Below, piece after piece: positions 54,489 through 63,076 of a stretch of DNA of 64,000 nt. Each line of letters starts with the position of its first letter. Within the stretch, counting starts at the first letter, position 1. The stretch spans positions 1-64,000 of the forward strand of contig CALLJL010000001.1 in assembly GCA_938092135.1 (NCBI GenBank), written 5' to 3'. Below the pieces are notes generated by a model. That model saw only the letters and a program-made list of their open reading frames with translations. It was not told the DNA's origin and did no database searches. Position numbers and translations under genes: made by a program. The stretch comes from an uncultured bacterium. Its GTDB lineage: Bacteria; Acidobacteriota; Aminicenantia; Aminicenantales; CALLJL01.

Positions 54489-56654
54489 TCAAGCGGGCAA
54501 TTGAATTATGAACTTTGCTCCATGGGGCAAATTGTCATCAACCGAGATAGAACCATTGTGTTCCTTTATTATTTGATGGACAATGGCTAGACCCAAGCCA
54601 GTTCCTTTTCTTTTCGTGGAAAAATAAGGAAGAAAAAGTTTATTTTTATCTTCGGCGGGAATTCCCGGCCCGTTATCTGCTATTTCGATTAAGACCCGAT
54701 TTTGAATCTTATCCCACCTTGTCTTCAAACTAATCTTTCCCTTTTTATTCATGGCTTCAATGGCATTATCAAAGAGATTGATGAGAACGCGTTTTATCCC
54801 TTCAGGATCGATCATAAGTGGTGAGGGGACGTCTTGAGCTAAGTCAACTTCAAAATTTATTTCACTGAAAATTCCCCGAAAGAGAGAGACTACCTGAGAA
54901 ATAGTTTCATGGAGGTCATGGGGTTGAAGCTGAACTCGGGGTAAGCGGGCAAAATTGGAAAATTCATCAACCAGAGCTTTAATACTTCGAGCTTCTTGAA
55001 GAATGGTTTTGGCTCCTTCTTCTATAACCTCTGGCTTAGCCAAATTTTCTTTCTGAATGGTTTTTAGGATTCTTTCAGCTGAAAGCTGAATGGGGGTTAA
55101 GGGATTTTTAATTTCATGGGCCACTCTCTGGGCCACCTCTTTCCAGGCAGCCATTTTTTGGGCTTGGATAAGCTGAGTCAGATTGTCGAGAACCACAATC
55201 AGGCCCGAAAAAGTATTATCAGCTCGACGAAGAGGGATAAGGCTCAAGCTGATGGTTACCGTTTGACCATTGATGATGAGATTGAGTTCCCGGTCGCTTA
55301 ATCTCGTTTTATTTTTTAATCCCCAATCAATATGATGACAGATTTCTTGATATTGAGATGCTTTCAGGATTTCCTGATATCCAAGTCCAGGTTGATTGTT
55401 TCTTGGCAAACCGAGCATCTCCCGGGCTGAAGGGTTAATAGTGACAATTTTCCCTTCTTCATCTAAGGTTATGACACCAGTTGTTATATTATAAAGAATA
55501 GTTTCAATATAATGTCTTCTATTTTCCAGCTCAGCCGTTTTCTGGGCTATGTTTTTTTGACTTTCCCTAAGATCGGCGATCATTTGATTAAAAGACTCAA
55601 TCAGAGTGCCAATTTCGTCGGAAGCCGGATCTTCTACCCGAACATCAAGATTTCCCTTTGAGACTTCCTTAGTAGCCAAAGCTAATTTTTCAATGGGCAC
55701 CGTTATGCTCTTAGCTAGATGAAAGCCAATCCAGCTGGCCGCAAAGACAATCAACAAAGTTACAAACAGAAGAGTAATAAAGTAAAAGGCTTTCATGGGA
55801 TTTCTCTGAATCATAAGAAGGCGATAGCGTTCGATATATCCGCTGATGTTTTTTATTTTTTGAGCATAACTGTGGGGAATGAATTTGCCCGTAGCGACGA
55901 AAATATGGCCCAGCTCAGGCATTGAAAAAGAAACACCTCGACGAATCATTTCTCCCTGTCCCATCGGTTCAATGCTTTGGAAGACCTCGCCCAGATGGGC
56001 TCTTTGAATCATGTTGGCCTGAATCGGTCGATAGTCTTGTAAAGGTAAATTGGGATTAAGATAAGTAAAGAGTTCTTCATCTTCAAGATAAAGACCAATT
56101 TCATCGAGTTGGTATTCAGTGAGTTTGCTCCAGATAAAATCACGCAGAAGAAGCCGATTTTCTAAAGCTGCCAGCCTTTGGCGACGAATTGTCTCGGCTA
56201 ACTGTTGAGCATAATGATAGGTGATATCTCCTGTGGAGCGATAGAAACCCTCGGCGACCTCTTTGGTGTCGGCCATTATTCGATCGAAGGGAGTTTGAAA
56301 CCAGCGGTCAATATTTCGGCTGATGAGATCAGAGGCAAAGAGGAAAAGAAGCAAGGTGGGAATTAAAGAAAGGCCAATGAAGAAAAAAACTAGCTTGGTC
56401 TTAAAGTGGGCACCAACAACTTTATGTTTTCTTTCCAAATAAAGCTTGGCTAAATTTCGGCCAAGGACAAAGAGTAAAATGAGAAAAAGGAGAAGGACGA
56501 TTATTTGGAGGGAAGAGAGAAGGAGATTGGTAAAAGAGGTCGGCGAGAATTCCTGGGTTTCCCGGATGAAAAACTCGATGGTGAAAAATAAAATAATTAA
56601 TAGTATAATTAACGCACCGATTAGGCGCGCCCCCTTCTGTCTTGATGGTTCCAT
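54489..56654 (-). CDS. NtrY-like sensor histidine kinase
   Basis: 721 aa. Three or four transmembrane helices (about 10-30, 40-65, 87-108 and near 295-315), a periplasmic region of about 185 residues, a HAMP domain (LAKSITVPIEKLALATKEVS), PAS (YNITTGVITLDEEGKIVTIN), HisKA with VAHEIKNPLTPIQLSAERIL, and HATPase with DNAIEAMNKKGKI, DNGPGIPAEDK and GTGLGLAIVHQI. Domain order matches NtrY. It lies between rodZ (5 bp upstream) and ntrX (7 bp downstream). Confidence 0.94.
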   Translation of the reverse strand: MEPSRQKGARLIGALIILLIILFFTIEFFIRETQEFSPTSFTNLLLSSLQIIVLLLFLILLFVLGRNLAKLYLERKHKVVGAHFKTKLVFFFIGLSLIPTLLLFLFASDLISRNIDRWFQTPFDRIMADTKEVAEGFYRSTGDITYHYAQQLAETIRRQRLAALENRLLLRDFIWSKLTEYQLDEIGLYLEDEELFTYLNPNLPLQDYRPIQANMIQRAHLGEVFQSIEPMGQGEMIRRGVSFSMPELGHIFVATGKFIPHSYAQKIKNISGYIERYRLLMIQRNPMKAFYFITLLFVTLLIVFAASWIGFHLAKSITVPIEKLALATKEVSKGNLDVRVEDPASDEIGTLIESFNQMIADLRESQKNIAQKTAELENRRHYIETILYNITTGVITLDEEGKIVTINPSAREMLGLPRNNQPGLGYQEILKASQYQEICHHIDWGLKNKTRLSDRELNLIINGQTVTISLSLIPLRRADNTFSGLIVVLDNLTQLIQAQKMAAWKEVAQRVAHEIKNPLTPIQLSAERILKTIQKENLAKPEVIEEGAKTILQEARSIKALVDEFSNFARLPRVQLQPHDLHETISQVVSLFRGIFSEINFEVDLAQDVPSPLMIDPEGIKRVLINLFDNAIEAMNKKGKISLKTRWDKIQNRVLIEIADNGPGIPAEDKNKLFLPYFSTKRKGTGLGLAIVHQIIKEHNGSISVDDNLPHGAKFIIQLPA

Positions 56655-56659
56655 GGTTT

Positions 56660-57436
56660 CTAAGAATTATTTTCTTTCAAATTAGTGAAGGAAGAATTGA
56701 TTGTTGATGTGTCTTCAAGGAAGTCCTTGATATTTTCAAGGGTTATGTGAATATTTTTAACCACATCTCCTGATCGGCCAAGTCTTTTGCCTTTGAAGCC
56801 ATTAAGCATATAGGTAATCCCTCCAGCATTGCCCAAATGGATAAGCAACTCTTTCGTAGCCGTAGTTTCAAAGGCATCACCAGGATTTTTTATTCCGTCA
56901 AGCTTTTTTGAACCATCTACGTATACTTGAATCCAGGTTCTTTCCTGGAAATTTATTTTTAAATTTATTTCGTTAGGAGGGAAAGCCGGTTTCTTTTCCT
57001 CAATCAAAGCCGGAGGCAAAATAACGGGTTCAACAATCCTAGCCCTGTTTATTAAAGGCTCTGGTTTTGGCCTCATCTGGAAAACCAGATAAAGAAAGCC
57101 AAAACCGGCAGCGAGAAAAAAGAGAGCTAGGAAAATTTTGGCCCAGGGAAAATGTCGATGAAGCCATTCCCTGTCTTTACTTTTATTTAAAAGAGCCTCT
57201 TTTTTAGAATAAAGACTTTCGTAACGGCTGATAAATGAGCCTTCATCGAGGCCAAGATAACGGAGGTAAGCCCGAAGAAACGCCCGATTAAAAAAACCTC
57301 CGGGCAAGAGTTCAAAATTGTCATTCTCAATGGCTTGAAGGAAGCGGAGGCTGATTCTGGTAACTCGGCTAATTTCTTCGAGCGAAATTCCCCTTTTTTC
57401 CCTTTCCTGTTTTAATTCCTGCCCGAGAGATGCCAT
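56660..57436 (-). CDS. rodZ: RodZ-like helix-turn-helix membrane protein
   Basis: 258 aa. Cytoplasmic Cro/C1-type HTH (EISRVTRISLRFLQAIENDN), the typical GGFFNRAFLRAYLRYLGLDE segment, a single transmembrane helix at about 100-120, and a periplasmic beta-domain of the DUF4115 type (ERTWIQVYVDGSKKLDG...KELLIHLGNAGGITYMLNG). RodZ links MreB to cell-wall elongation. First gene of an operon with ntrY, ntrX and recO, behind a strong promoter that leaves almost no leader. Confidence 0.9.
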   Translation of the reverse strand: MASLGQELKQEREKRGISLEEISRVTRISLRFLQAIENDNFELLPGGFFNRAFLRAYLRYLGLDEGSFISRYESLYSKKEALLNKSKDREWLHRHFPWAKIFLALFFLAAGFGFLYLVFQMRPKPEPLINRARIVEPVILPPALIEEKKPAFPPNEINLKINFQERTWIQVYVDGSKKLDGIKNPGDAFETTATKELLIHLGNAGGITYMLNGFKGKRLGRSGDVVKNIHITLENIKDFLEDTSTINSSFTNLKENNS

Positions 57437-57443
57437 TAATCCA

Positions 57444-57472
57444 ATTTTAAGTTAAGTGGCAGGCAGTGTCAA
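57444..57472 (-). promoter_or_regulatory. Sigma-70 promoter of the rodZ operon
   Basis: TTGACA (57472-57467), a 17-bp spacer and TAAAAT (57449-57444) on the minus strand. Only 7 bp separate the -10 box from the ATG, so the mRNA would start at or next to the start codon. Confidence 0.75.
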
Positions 57473-57623
57473 CCAAAGGGCGCAGTTGATTTTAGATTTA
57501 AAATTAAAAAAAACAGGGAGAATAATGAAATGAGCTGATCAGCGTACCTTTCGTATTTTTATTTTTTATCCTAAATTATAAAATTGTTTAGGAAATAATA
57601 ATTTATATGCCCATGGGAAAGAG

Positions 57624-58271
57624 GTGTCTCCCTTTAATTTCGACAAAGCTCGCCGACTCCAGGATATCTTAGCTCAAAAAATAAGGCTTGAGCCCCTTAA
57701 TAGGCCGCTGAAATTTATTGGAGGGGCTGATTTTGCCGCTTCGGAAACTCAGGGGAAAATCGCAGCCGCCCTGATTGTTCTTGATGCTATCTTCCTGGAA
57801 ATAGTGGATAAAGTAATACTGATTAAAAGAATTAACTTCCCTTATTTACCCGGATTCCTCTGTTTCCGAGAAGGTCCCGTTTTTCTTTCAGCTCTAAAAA
57901 AAATAAAATTCCCTCCCTCAGTTTGGTTCATTGATGGCAATGGGCTGGCCCACCCCCGCCATCTGGGCCTGGCCTCCTTTGTTGGGGTTATGGCCGATAT
58001 CCCTACAATTGGCTGTGCCAAAAGCGCCTTTTTTCCCTATGAAGAGCCTGATAATTTCCGCGGCTCCTTTACTATCTATCGAGATCGAAAGGGCGACCAG
58101 GTCGGTTATTGTTTGCGAACAAGAACCGGGGTTAAACCTCTCTTTGTTTCTCCTGGTCATAAGGTAAGTTTTGAGGATGCCCTTTTTTTGACCCTTGAAT
58201 TTTCCCGATTTCGATTGCCTGAGCCTCTGCGCCTGGCCCATTTTCTAGCCCGCCAGATTTTTAAATCTTAA
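57624..58271 (+). CDS. nfi: Endonuclease V (deoxyinosine 3' endonuclease)
   Basis: 215 aa from a GTG start with GGAAAG just before. Nicks DNA near deoxyinosine. Family motifs: FIGGADFAASETQGKIAAAL (motif with catalytic Asp; here GADFA instead of the usual GVDVSF), RINFPYLPGFLCFREGPVFL, FIDGNGLAHPRHLGLASFVG and IPTIGCAKSAF. The first motif Asp is kept. It overlaps ftsX by 11 bp at the convergent 3' ends. Confidence 0.92.
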   Translation: MSPFNFDKARRLQDILAQKIRLEPLNRPLKFIGGADFAASETQGKIAAALIVLDAIFLEIVDKVILIKRINFPYLPGFLCFREGPVFLSALKKIKFPPSVWFIDGNGLAHPRHLGLASFVGVMADIPTIGCAKSAFFPYEEPDNFRGSFTIYRDRKGDQVGYCLRTRTGVKPLFVSPGHKVSFEDALFLTLEFSRFRLPEPLRLAHFLARQIFKS

Positions 58272-59157
58272 GAAAGCGGGCCAGAGAGCTAAAGCTACCA
58301 ACAAAACCGATAATTCCTCCACTGAAGATTAGGATGATCACTTGAGAAGAAGTTAAAGAACGGAGCTGGAAGATTTCCTTGAAGGCACCGAGGGAATGGC
58401 CCACATAAAGGGGAAATAGGCTTATAATTAACCAGAGAAAGCCAATGGCAATGAGACTGCCAAGGATGCCAAGGATAATTCCCTCGAGCACAAAGGGAAG
58501 ACGAATGAAGTTGTTAGTCGCTCCAACAAGGCGGAGAATACTTATTTCCTCTTGCCTGTTAACCACGCTCAAACGGATGACATTGGAAATGATAAAAAGA
58601 GAGGCCAGAAGAAGAAGGCTTCCCAAAAAAAGACCAATAGCTCTAACAAGTCGATCAAAGGACTCGATTCTTTCTACCCAGTCTAAATTAAATTGAATAT
58701 CCTGAACACCCTTTTCCCTTTTCAGGCTGTCGAGAAAAGATGTGACGAGATGAGAGCGGGAATATCGAGGCTGAATAGTAATTTCCAGAGAAGGCGGAAA
58801 GGGATTGGTTCCGAGATCTTGGAGAAGGGGTTGCAAATCAGGAAATTTTTGGATAAACCTGGTCATGGCTTGCTCTTGAGTGACATAGTCTATTCTGGCC
58901 ACGAGGGGTGACTGTTTGATTTTTTCCTCTAAAGCACCTTTTTCTTGGGGGGTTAAGTTTTTATCAAGGAAAACAATAACCGCCAAATTGCGAGCTAGCT
59001 CTGTGGCCAGATTGTTAAGGTTGTTAGATAAAGAGATGAAAATGCCTATAACTAAAAAGGAAAAACTGATGATGAGGATAGAGAAAAAGTGGCGTCCTCT
59101 ATTTCTCCACAGACTACTGACCGTTTCAGAAATAAAATATCTTATTTTTTCGAAGAT
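58261..59157 (-). CDS. ftsX: FtsX, cell division ABC transporter permease; probable non-ATG start
   Basis: 298 aa if it starts at the ATC at 59157, giving the normal FtsX length. The N-terminal region FEKIRYFISETVSSLWRNRG, then FSILIISFSFLVIGIF (first transmembrane helix) is clearly family-like and precedes the first canonical-type start (TTG, 58986). Between the upstream in-frame TAA and this helix there is no ATG, GTG or TTG. AAAGGAAG is 8 nt before the ATC. The extracellular domain and three C-terminal helices (LLLASLFIISNVIRLSVVNR...) follow. FtsEX controls peptidoglycan hydrolases at the septum. Confidence 0.85.
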   Translation of the reverse strand: MFEKIRYFISETVSSLWRNRGRHFFSILIISFSFLVIGIFISLSNNLNNLATELARNLAVIVFLDKNLTPQEKGALEEKIKQSPLVARIDYVTQEQAMTRFIQKFPDLQPLLQDLGTNPFPPSLEITIQPRYSRSHLVTSFLDSLKREKGVQDIQFNLDWVERIESFDRLVRAIGLFLGSLLLLASLFIISNVIRLSVVNRQEEISILRLVGATNNFIRLPFVLEGIILGILGSLIAIGFLWLIISLFPLYVGHSLGAFKEIFQLRSLTSSQVIILIFSGGIIGFVGSFSSLARFLKI

Positions 59158-59822
59158 GGGAAAACTTCCTTTCCGATTAATTTCCCTTTATGCAGAAAAA
59201 AAACCTTTTCGCCAAAATGGCGAATGATCTCCCGATCGTGGGTACAGATGATAACAGTTGCCCCGCGTTTGTTTATTTCTTTAAAAAGGCTAATTATTTC
59301 AAAGGCCAGGTCAGGATCGAGATTCCCTGTGGGTTCATCAGCCAGAATTATTCTGGGCTCATTAACTATGGCTCGAGCGATAGCCACCCGTTGTTGCTCC
59401 CCATAGGAAAGTTGATAGGGATAATCCCACATTTTCTGATGAAGATTAACCTGCCGAAGGGCATTGAAAACCCTTCGTCTTATTTCTTTTGTGGACAAAC
59501 CAAGAACCCTTAGCGAGATGGCCACATTGTCAAAGACACGGCGCTCGTAGAGGAGTCGAAAATCTTGAAATACAATCCCCATCTGACGGCGAAGACGGTA
59601 GATCAAATGATCCGGTATTTTGAGAACATTGAGGCCATCAATAATTATCTGACCTTCCGTTGGCAGAATTTCCCGAAAGATTATTTTGAGAAGGGTAGTT
59701 TTGCCTGATCCGCTAGGACCGGTAATAAAGCAAAATTCACCATTACGAATGGTTAAAGAAATATCGGCCAAAGCCCAGTCCGGTTTTTGATATTGCTTCC
59801 AGATATGATAAAGTTCAATCAT
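59142..59822 (-). CDS. ftsE: FtsE, cell division ABC transporter ATPase
   Basis: 226 aa. Walker A GPSGSGKTTLL, Q-loop (VFQDFRLL), signature LSYGEQQRVAIARAI, Walker B RIILADEPTGNLDP and His switch CTHD. Full length for FtsE. Its ATG overlaps the gatB stop (ATGA), and its stop lies inside the 5' end of ftsX, so gatB, ftsE and ftsX are translationally chained. Confidence 0.95.
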   Translation of the reverse strand: MIELYHIWKQYQKPDWALADISLTIRNGEFCFITGPSGSGKTTLLKIIFREILPTEGQIIIDGLNVLKIPDHLIYRLRRQMGIVFQDFRLLYERRVFDNVAISLRVLGLSTKEIRRRVFNALRQVNLHQKMWDYPYQLSYGEQQRVAIARAIVNEPRIILADEPTGNLDPDLAFEIISLFKEINKRGATVIICTHDREIIRHFGEKVFFLHKGKLIGKEVFPSSKK

Positions 59823-61285
59823 GATTGACTGACCAATTCGTCCAGCCTGGCCTTAAGCCAAGTCTGAACGAGTTGGGGATCAGCCTGACCATGGGTTTCT
59901 TTCATAACCTGTCCCATTAGAAAGCCGAGGACCTGGGTTTTCCCTTGCTTATATTGATTTACGGGTCCTGGGTTTTTTTCAAGCACTTGGTCAATTATAG
60001 CTTTTATTGTTTTTTCATCGCTTATTCGTAACAAACCCTTTTCTTCAATAATTTTTAGGGGAGAGCGAGGTTGGGCGATCATTTCTGGGAATATAATGTC
60101 CTTGGCCGTAGCCATGGTGATTTTCTTGCTTTCAACTAGGCGTATGAGTTCAGCCAGATAAGTCGGCGGAACAGGAAAATTCTCAATGGATAGATTTTTT
60201 TCCTTTAAAAAACGGAGAATCTCTCTCATAATCCAATTACTGGCACTTTTAGGTGCCTGACAATCGGCTACTGTCTTTTCAAAATAATCAGCTAAAGCTC
60301 GAGAAGAGGTTAAGATTTTAGCATCATAAAGAGGCAAATTATATTGAGTCATAAATCTTTCAATTTTTTCATGGGGTAATTCGGGCAGGCTTTGGCGGGC
60401 TTCCTCAATCATTTCAGAATCAAGAATTAAAGGCGGCAAATCGGGTTCAGGAAAATAGCGGTAATCATGAGCTTCTTCTTTGCTTCGCATAGGGAAGGTT
60501 TTATTTTCGTCAGGGTCAAAGAGACGGGTTTCCTGATGGATAACTTTCCCTGAAGTCAGAAGCTCAGCCTGGCGCTTGGCTTCGTATTCCAAAGCTTTTT
60601 GGAGAAAACGAAAAGAATTGAGATTCTTAATTTCAGTTTTTACCCCCAGTTTGTTACTGCCCTTCGGCCGAACAGAAATATTGGCATCGCAGCGCAGGCT
60701 CCCCTCTTCCATGTTGCCGTCGCAGATTTCCAAATAAAGGAGAAGGGTTCGAAGGGCCTGAAGGAATTCCACGGCCTCTTCAGGTGAATGAATTTCTGGA
60801 AGGCCAACGATTTCAAGAAGCGGTACTCCACAACGATTAAAATCTAAGCTACTTCTCAAGGCTGAATCGGGAAGACCATCGTGGATAGATTTGCCCGCAT
60901 CCTCCTCAAGATTAATTCTTTCAAGGCCAATTGTCTTTCGGCCCTCCGCTGTGATGAGAACAATCGAGCCACCTGTGGCGATGGGATGTTCATATTGAGT
61001 TATTTGATATCCCTTTGGAAGGTCTGGATAAAAATAATGCTTGCGACTGAATTCAGAGAAGAGATTTATTTTGGCGCCGACAGCCAAGCCAAATTTAATT
61101 GCCATGAAAACTGCTTCCCTATTGACGACGGGCAAAGCTCCAGGAAGACCAAGGCAAACTGGGCAGGTTTGGGTGTTGGGTGGCTGACCATAGGCAGTGC
61201 TACATCCACAAAAGAGCTTACTTCGAGTGAGAAGTTGAGCATGAATTTCAAGGCCAATGACAACTTCGAAGTCGTTAATGTTCAT
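59819..61285 (-). CDS. gatB: Asp/Glu-tRNA amidotransferase subunit B
   Basis: 488 aa from ATG 61285 (MNINDFEVVIGLEIHAQLLT); an in-frame TTG at 61327 falls within the promoter. It transfers ammonia to activated Glu-tRNA(Gln) or Asp-tRNA(Asn) with GatA and GatC, which are not in this window. Zinc site CGCSTAYG and CPVCLGLPG, LNLEEDAGKSIHD-like ERINLEEDAGKSIHDG, SLRCDANISVRPKG, and the YqeY-like tail ending KETHGQADPQLVQTWLKARL. Complete. Confidence 0.96.
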   Translation of the reverse strand: MNINDFEVVIGLEIHAQLLTRSKLFCGCSTAYGQPPNTQTCPVCLGLPGALPVVNREAVFMAIKFGLAVGAKINLFSEFSRKHYFYPDLPKGYQITQYEHPIATGGSIVLITAEGRKTIGLERINLEEDAGKSIHDGLPDSALRSSLDFNRCGVPLLEIVGLPEIHSPEEAVEFLQALRTLLLYLEICDGNMEEGSLRCDANISVRPKGSNKLGVKTEIKNLNSFRFLQKALEYEAKRQAELLTSGKVIHQETRLFDPDENKTFPMRSKEEAHDYRYFPEPDLPPLILDSEMIEEARQSLPELPHEKIERFMTQYNLPLYDAKILTSSRALADYFEKTVADCQAPKSASNWIMREILRFLKEKNLSIENFPVPPTYLAELIRLVESKKITMATAKDIIFPEMIAQPRSPLKIIEEKGLLRISDEKTIKAIIDQVLEKNPGPVNQYKQGKTQVLGFLMGQVMKETHGQADPQLVQTWLKARLDELVSQS

Positions 61286-61297
61286 TTTTTTCAAGCG

Positions 61298-61327
61298 ATT
61301 ATACCATAGAGAAAAAAACCTTGACAA
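61298..61327 (-). promoter_or_regulatory. Sigma-70 promoter of gatB-ftsEX
   Basis: On the minus strand TTGTCA (61327-61322), 18-bp spacer, TATAAT (61303-61298). Only 12 bp separate the -10 box from the ATG at 61285, and there is no good ribosome site. Confidence 0.7.
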
Positions 61328-61505
61328 ATAGACAGAATTCTATTGAAGGCCTTCTTTAAGCAAATTTCCCCTTAATCAGAAAAAAGGAAGATAGGAGTAA
61401 ATTAGACGCGACTTGATTGAGCTTTGAAAATCCATTAAAAATAAAAAAAATAGTTATTTAAAAAAGATTTCTATTAAGTTGAATTTTTTACCCCCAAAAA
61501 AAATC

Positions 61506-61685
61506 TCAACGCGCAAAGAGGAACATAAACCAGCCGAAAAGGAGGGCGCCTCCAACCATTATAAGAAATAAGGAAATGATATAGCGAAGGCGACTTTTGA
61601 GATCGTCGCGCCTGAGGAGTCCCAGAACAATGGAGACAAGCAAGGCGTAGAGAACCATTGAAAGGAGGTGACTTTCTAATTTCAT
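61506..61685 (-). CDS. Small two-helix membrane protein
   Basis: 59 aa. Starts with an ATG (61685) that overlaps the stop of the upstream gene (ATGA). Two hydrophobic helices (about residues 7-25 and 38-57) with basic loop RRDDLKSRLR. No family recognised. Translational coupling to the DUF6677-like gene supports a real product, probably acting with it in the membrane. Confidence 0.65.
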   Translation of the reverse strand: MKLESHLLSMVLYALLVSIVLGLLRRDDLKSRLRYIISLFLIMVGGALLFGWFMFLFAR

Positions 61686-62050
61686 GATTTTTTTCCTCGA
61701 GCTATATCGAAAGCATCGAGAGCGACGAGGTAATTGAGAAGGCCGGCTCCGGCGAGATAGGCTGTGCCAAATTCAAAAGTCGTTCTTTCAAGCACCCCCG
61801 TTCCTATGGGCAAAAGCTGAGCCAGAATAAAGAGAAGGCTGTTGCCAAGATCAGCAAAAACAGTGAGGACCATCAATGGGTTATCAAATCGAAAAAAATA
61901 GATCTTTCCACCCATGACCAGTCCCAGCGTAGCCATTCCAGCGATACAAACCAGGAAAATAAGACCCCGAACAATTTTTTTTTGAATAATATGTCCCAGG
62001 CCAGGAATAAGCCATCCGGCTAAAAAGCAGAGCCAAGCCTTCATTTTCAT
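61682..62050 (-). CDS. DUF6677/TM2-like small membrane protein
   Basis: 122 aa from ATG 62050 (MKMKAWLCFLAGWLIPGLGH), preferred over the TTG at 62083, which lies in the promoter. The start GWLIPGLGHIIQKKIVRGLI is the glycine-rich helical hairpin seen in DUF6677-like and TM2-like proteins. Three to four hydrophobic helices follow. The function of the family is unknown. Divergent from mutM, with promoters back to back. Confidence 0.7.
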   Translation of the reverse strand: MKMKAWLCFLAGWLIPGLGHIIQKKIVRGLIFLVCIAGMATLGLVMGGKIYFFRFDNPLMVLTVFADLGNSLLFILAQLLPIGTGVLERTTFEFGTAYLAGAGLLNYLVALDAFDIARGKKS

Positions 62051-62059
62051 GAGAAAAGC

Positions 62060-62088
62060 ATAATAGACAAAAAATAATTTCAAATCAA
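62060..62088 (-). promoter_or_regulatory. Promoter of the DUF6677-like gene
   Basis: On the minus strand TTGATT (62088-62083), 17-bp spacer, TATTAT (62065-62060). The -10 box is 9 bp from the ATG. Confidence 0.5.
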
Positions 62089-62099
62089 GTTTTATTCTA

Positions 62100-62105
62100 T
62101 ATAAT
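62100..62105 (+). promoter_or_regulatory. -10 box of mutM
   Basis: TATAAT 8 bp before the ATG at 62114. The -35 region is poor (ATTTCA with 17-bp spacing). Confidence 0.5.
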
Positions 62106-62113
62106 ATAAAACT

Positions 62114-62935
62114 ATGCCTGAATTACCTGAAGCTGAAACAATCTGTCGGTCTTTAAGACCAAGAATAAAGGGAAAATTAATAACCGATATTAAACTTTTG
62201 TGGCCGTCTCTTTTAAAAGGAAGTGGGGCTGAAGACCTTGAACGATGGAAAGAGGCGCGCCTGGTGCAAATCAGGCGGCGGGGTAAGATGATTCTCTTTG
62301 ATTCCGATCGAGGCGAAACTATGCTCTTTCATCTAAAAATGACCGGCCAGCTTTATTTATGTTCAGAGAAAGAACCTTTGGACAAGCATATTCGGTTAAT
62401 CCTTAGATTTGAAGATGGTAAACTTGAGCTCAGGTTTCGGGATCCAAGAAAATTTGGTTATATAAAAATTTTTGAGACATTAAAGGAAAGGGAAGTTCAG
62501 CCGCTCGCCCAACTTGGCCCGGAACCTCTTGAACTCTCCCTTAGCGCTTTCTTAACTTTGTTCAAAAAACCTAAAGGAAAAATTAAACCCCTTTTGCTCC
62601 GCCAAAATTTTATTGCCGGTCTTGGTAATATTTATAGCGATGAAATTCTTTATCGGGCAAGGATAAATCCTAAAAAACTGGTCCCATTTCTATCCAAGCC
62701 AGAGTTGGTCCGTCTATATAAGGCGATGATTCATGTTCTTGGTGAAGCTATTAAGCTACGGGGAACCTCGGTGCGTAATTACCGGGATGGACTAGGTAAA
62801 ATCGGCAGTTTTCAAAATCATCTCCGAGTTTATGGTCGGGAGGGCCTGCCCTGTTATCGTTGCCATCAGCCAATAAGGCGGGAAAAAATCGGGGGTCGAA
62901 GTGCCTTTTTCTGTTCCCAATGTCAAACTCTTTAA
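62114..62935 (+). CDS. mutM: Formamidopyrimidine-DNA glycosylase
   Basis: 273 aa. Starts MPELPEAETICRSLRPRIKG: catalytic Pro2 and Glu3 after Met removal. Lys in RRRGKMILF and Arg/Lys of DPRKFGY match the family, FIAGLGNIYSDEILYRARIN is the helix-two-turn-helix, and the C-terminal zinc finger is CYRCHQPIRREKIGGRSAFF plus CSQC. It removes 8-oxoguanine and cleaves the abasic site. Complete. Confidence 0.96.
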   Translation: MPELPEAETICRSLRPRIKGKLITDIKLLWPSLLKGSGAEDLERWKEARLVQIRRRGKMILFDSDRGETMLFHLKMTGQLYLCSEKEPLDKHIRLILRFEDGKLELRFRDPRKFGYIKIFETLKEREVQPLAQLGPEPLELSLSAFLTLFKKPKGKIKPLLLRQNFIAGLGNIYSDEILYRARINPKKLVPFLSKPELVRLYKAMIHVLGEAIKLRGTSVRNYRDGLGKIGSFQNHLRVYGREGLPCYRCHQPIRREKIGGRSAFFCSQCQTL

Positions 62936-62952
62936 ATGGAAAGTCTTTATGA

Positions 62953-62980
62953 TTGACAACAAAAAGTGGTCGAATATAAT
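62953..62980 (+). promoter_or_regulatory. Consensus sigma-70 promoter of the rubrerythrin operon
   Basis: TTGACA (62953-62958), 16-bp spacer, TATAAT (62975-62980), both hexamers perfect. Confidence 0.8.
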
Positions 62981-63002
62981 AGAAAACTGAAATATAATTA
63001 TG

Positions 63003-63022
63003 ATTTCTGTTTTAACAGAAAT
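63003..63022. promoter_or_regulatory. Operator-like palindrome in the rubrerythrin leader
   Basis: ATTTCTGTT-TT-AACAGAAAT: 9-bp arms with a 2-bp centre, 22 bp beyond the -10 box. A repressor bound here would block transcription of the oxidative-stress operon. It does not match the Fur/PerR box. Confidence 0.55.
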
Positions 63023-63076
63023 GTTATATAAAAAAGAAATATTATTATTTCACAAATTTCAATAAAGGACTAAGAA

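Noticed and set aside
58261-58986. FtsX as a 241-aa protein starting at TTG 58986
   Set aside because: It would lack the first transmembrane helix, which is plainly encoded just upstream in the same frame.
61321-61345. Plus-strand TTGACA as a promoter
   Set aside because: No -10 box at suitable distance. The same bases form the minus-strand -35 of gatB.
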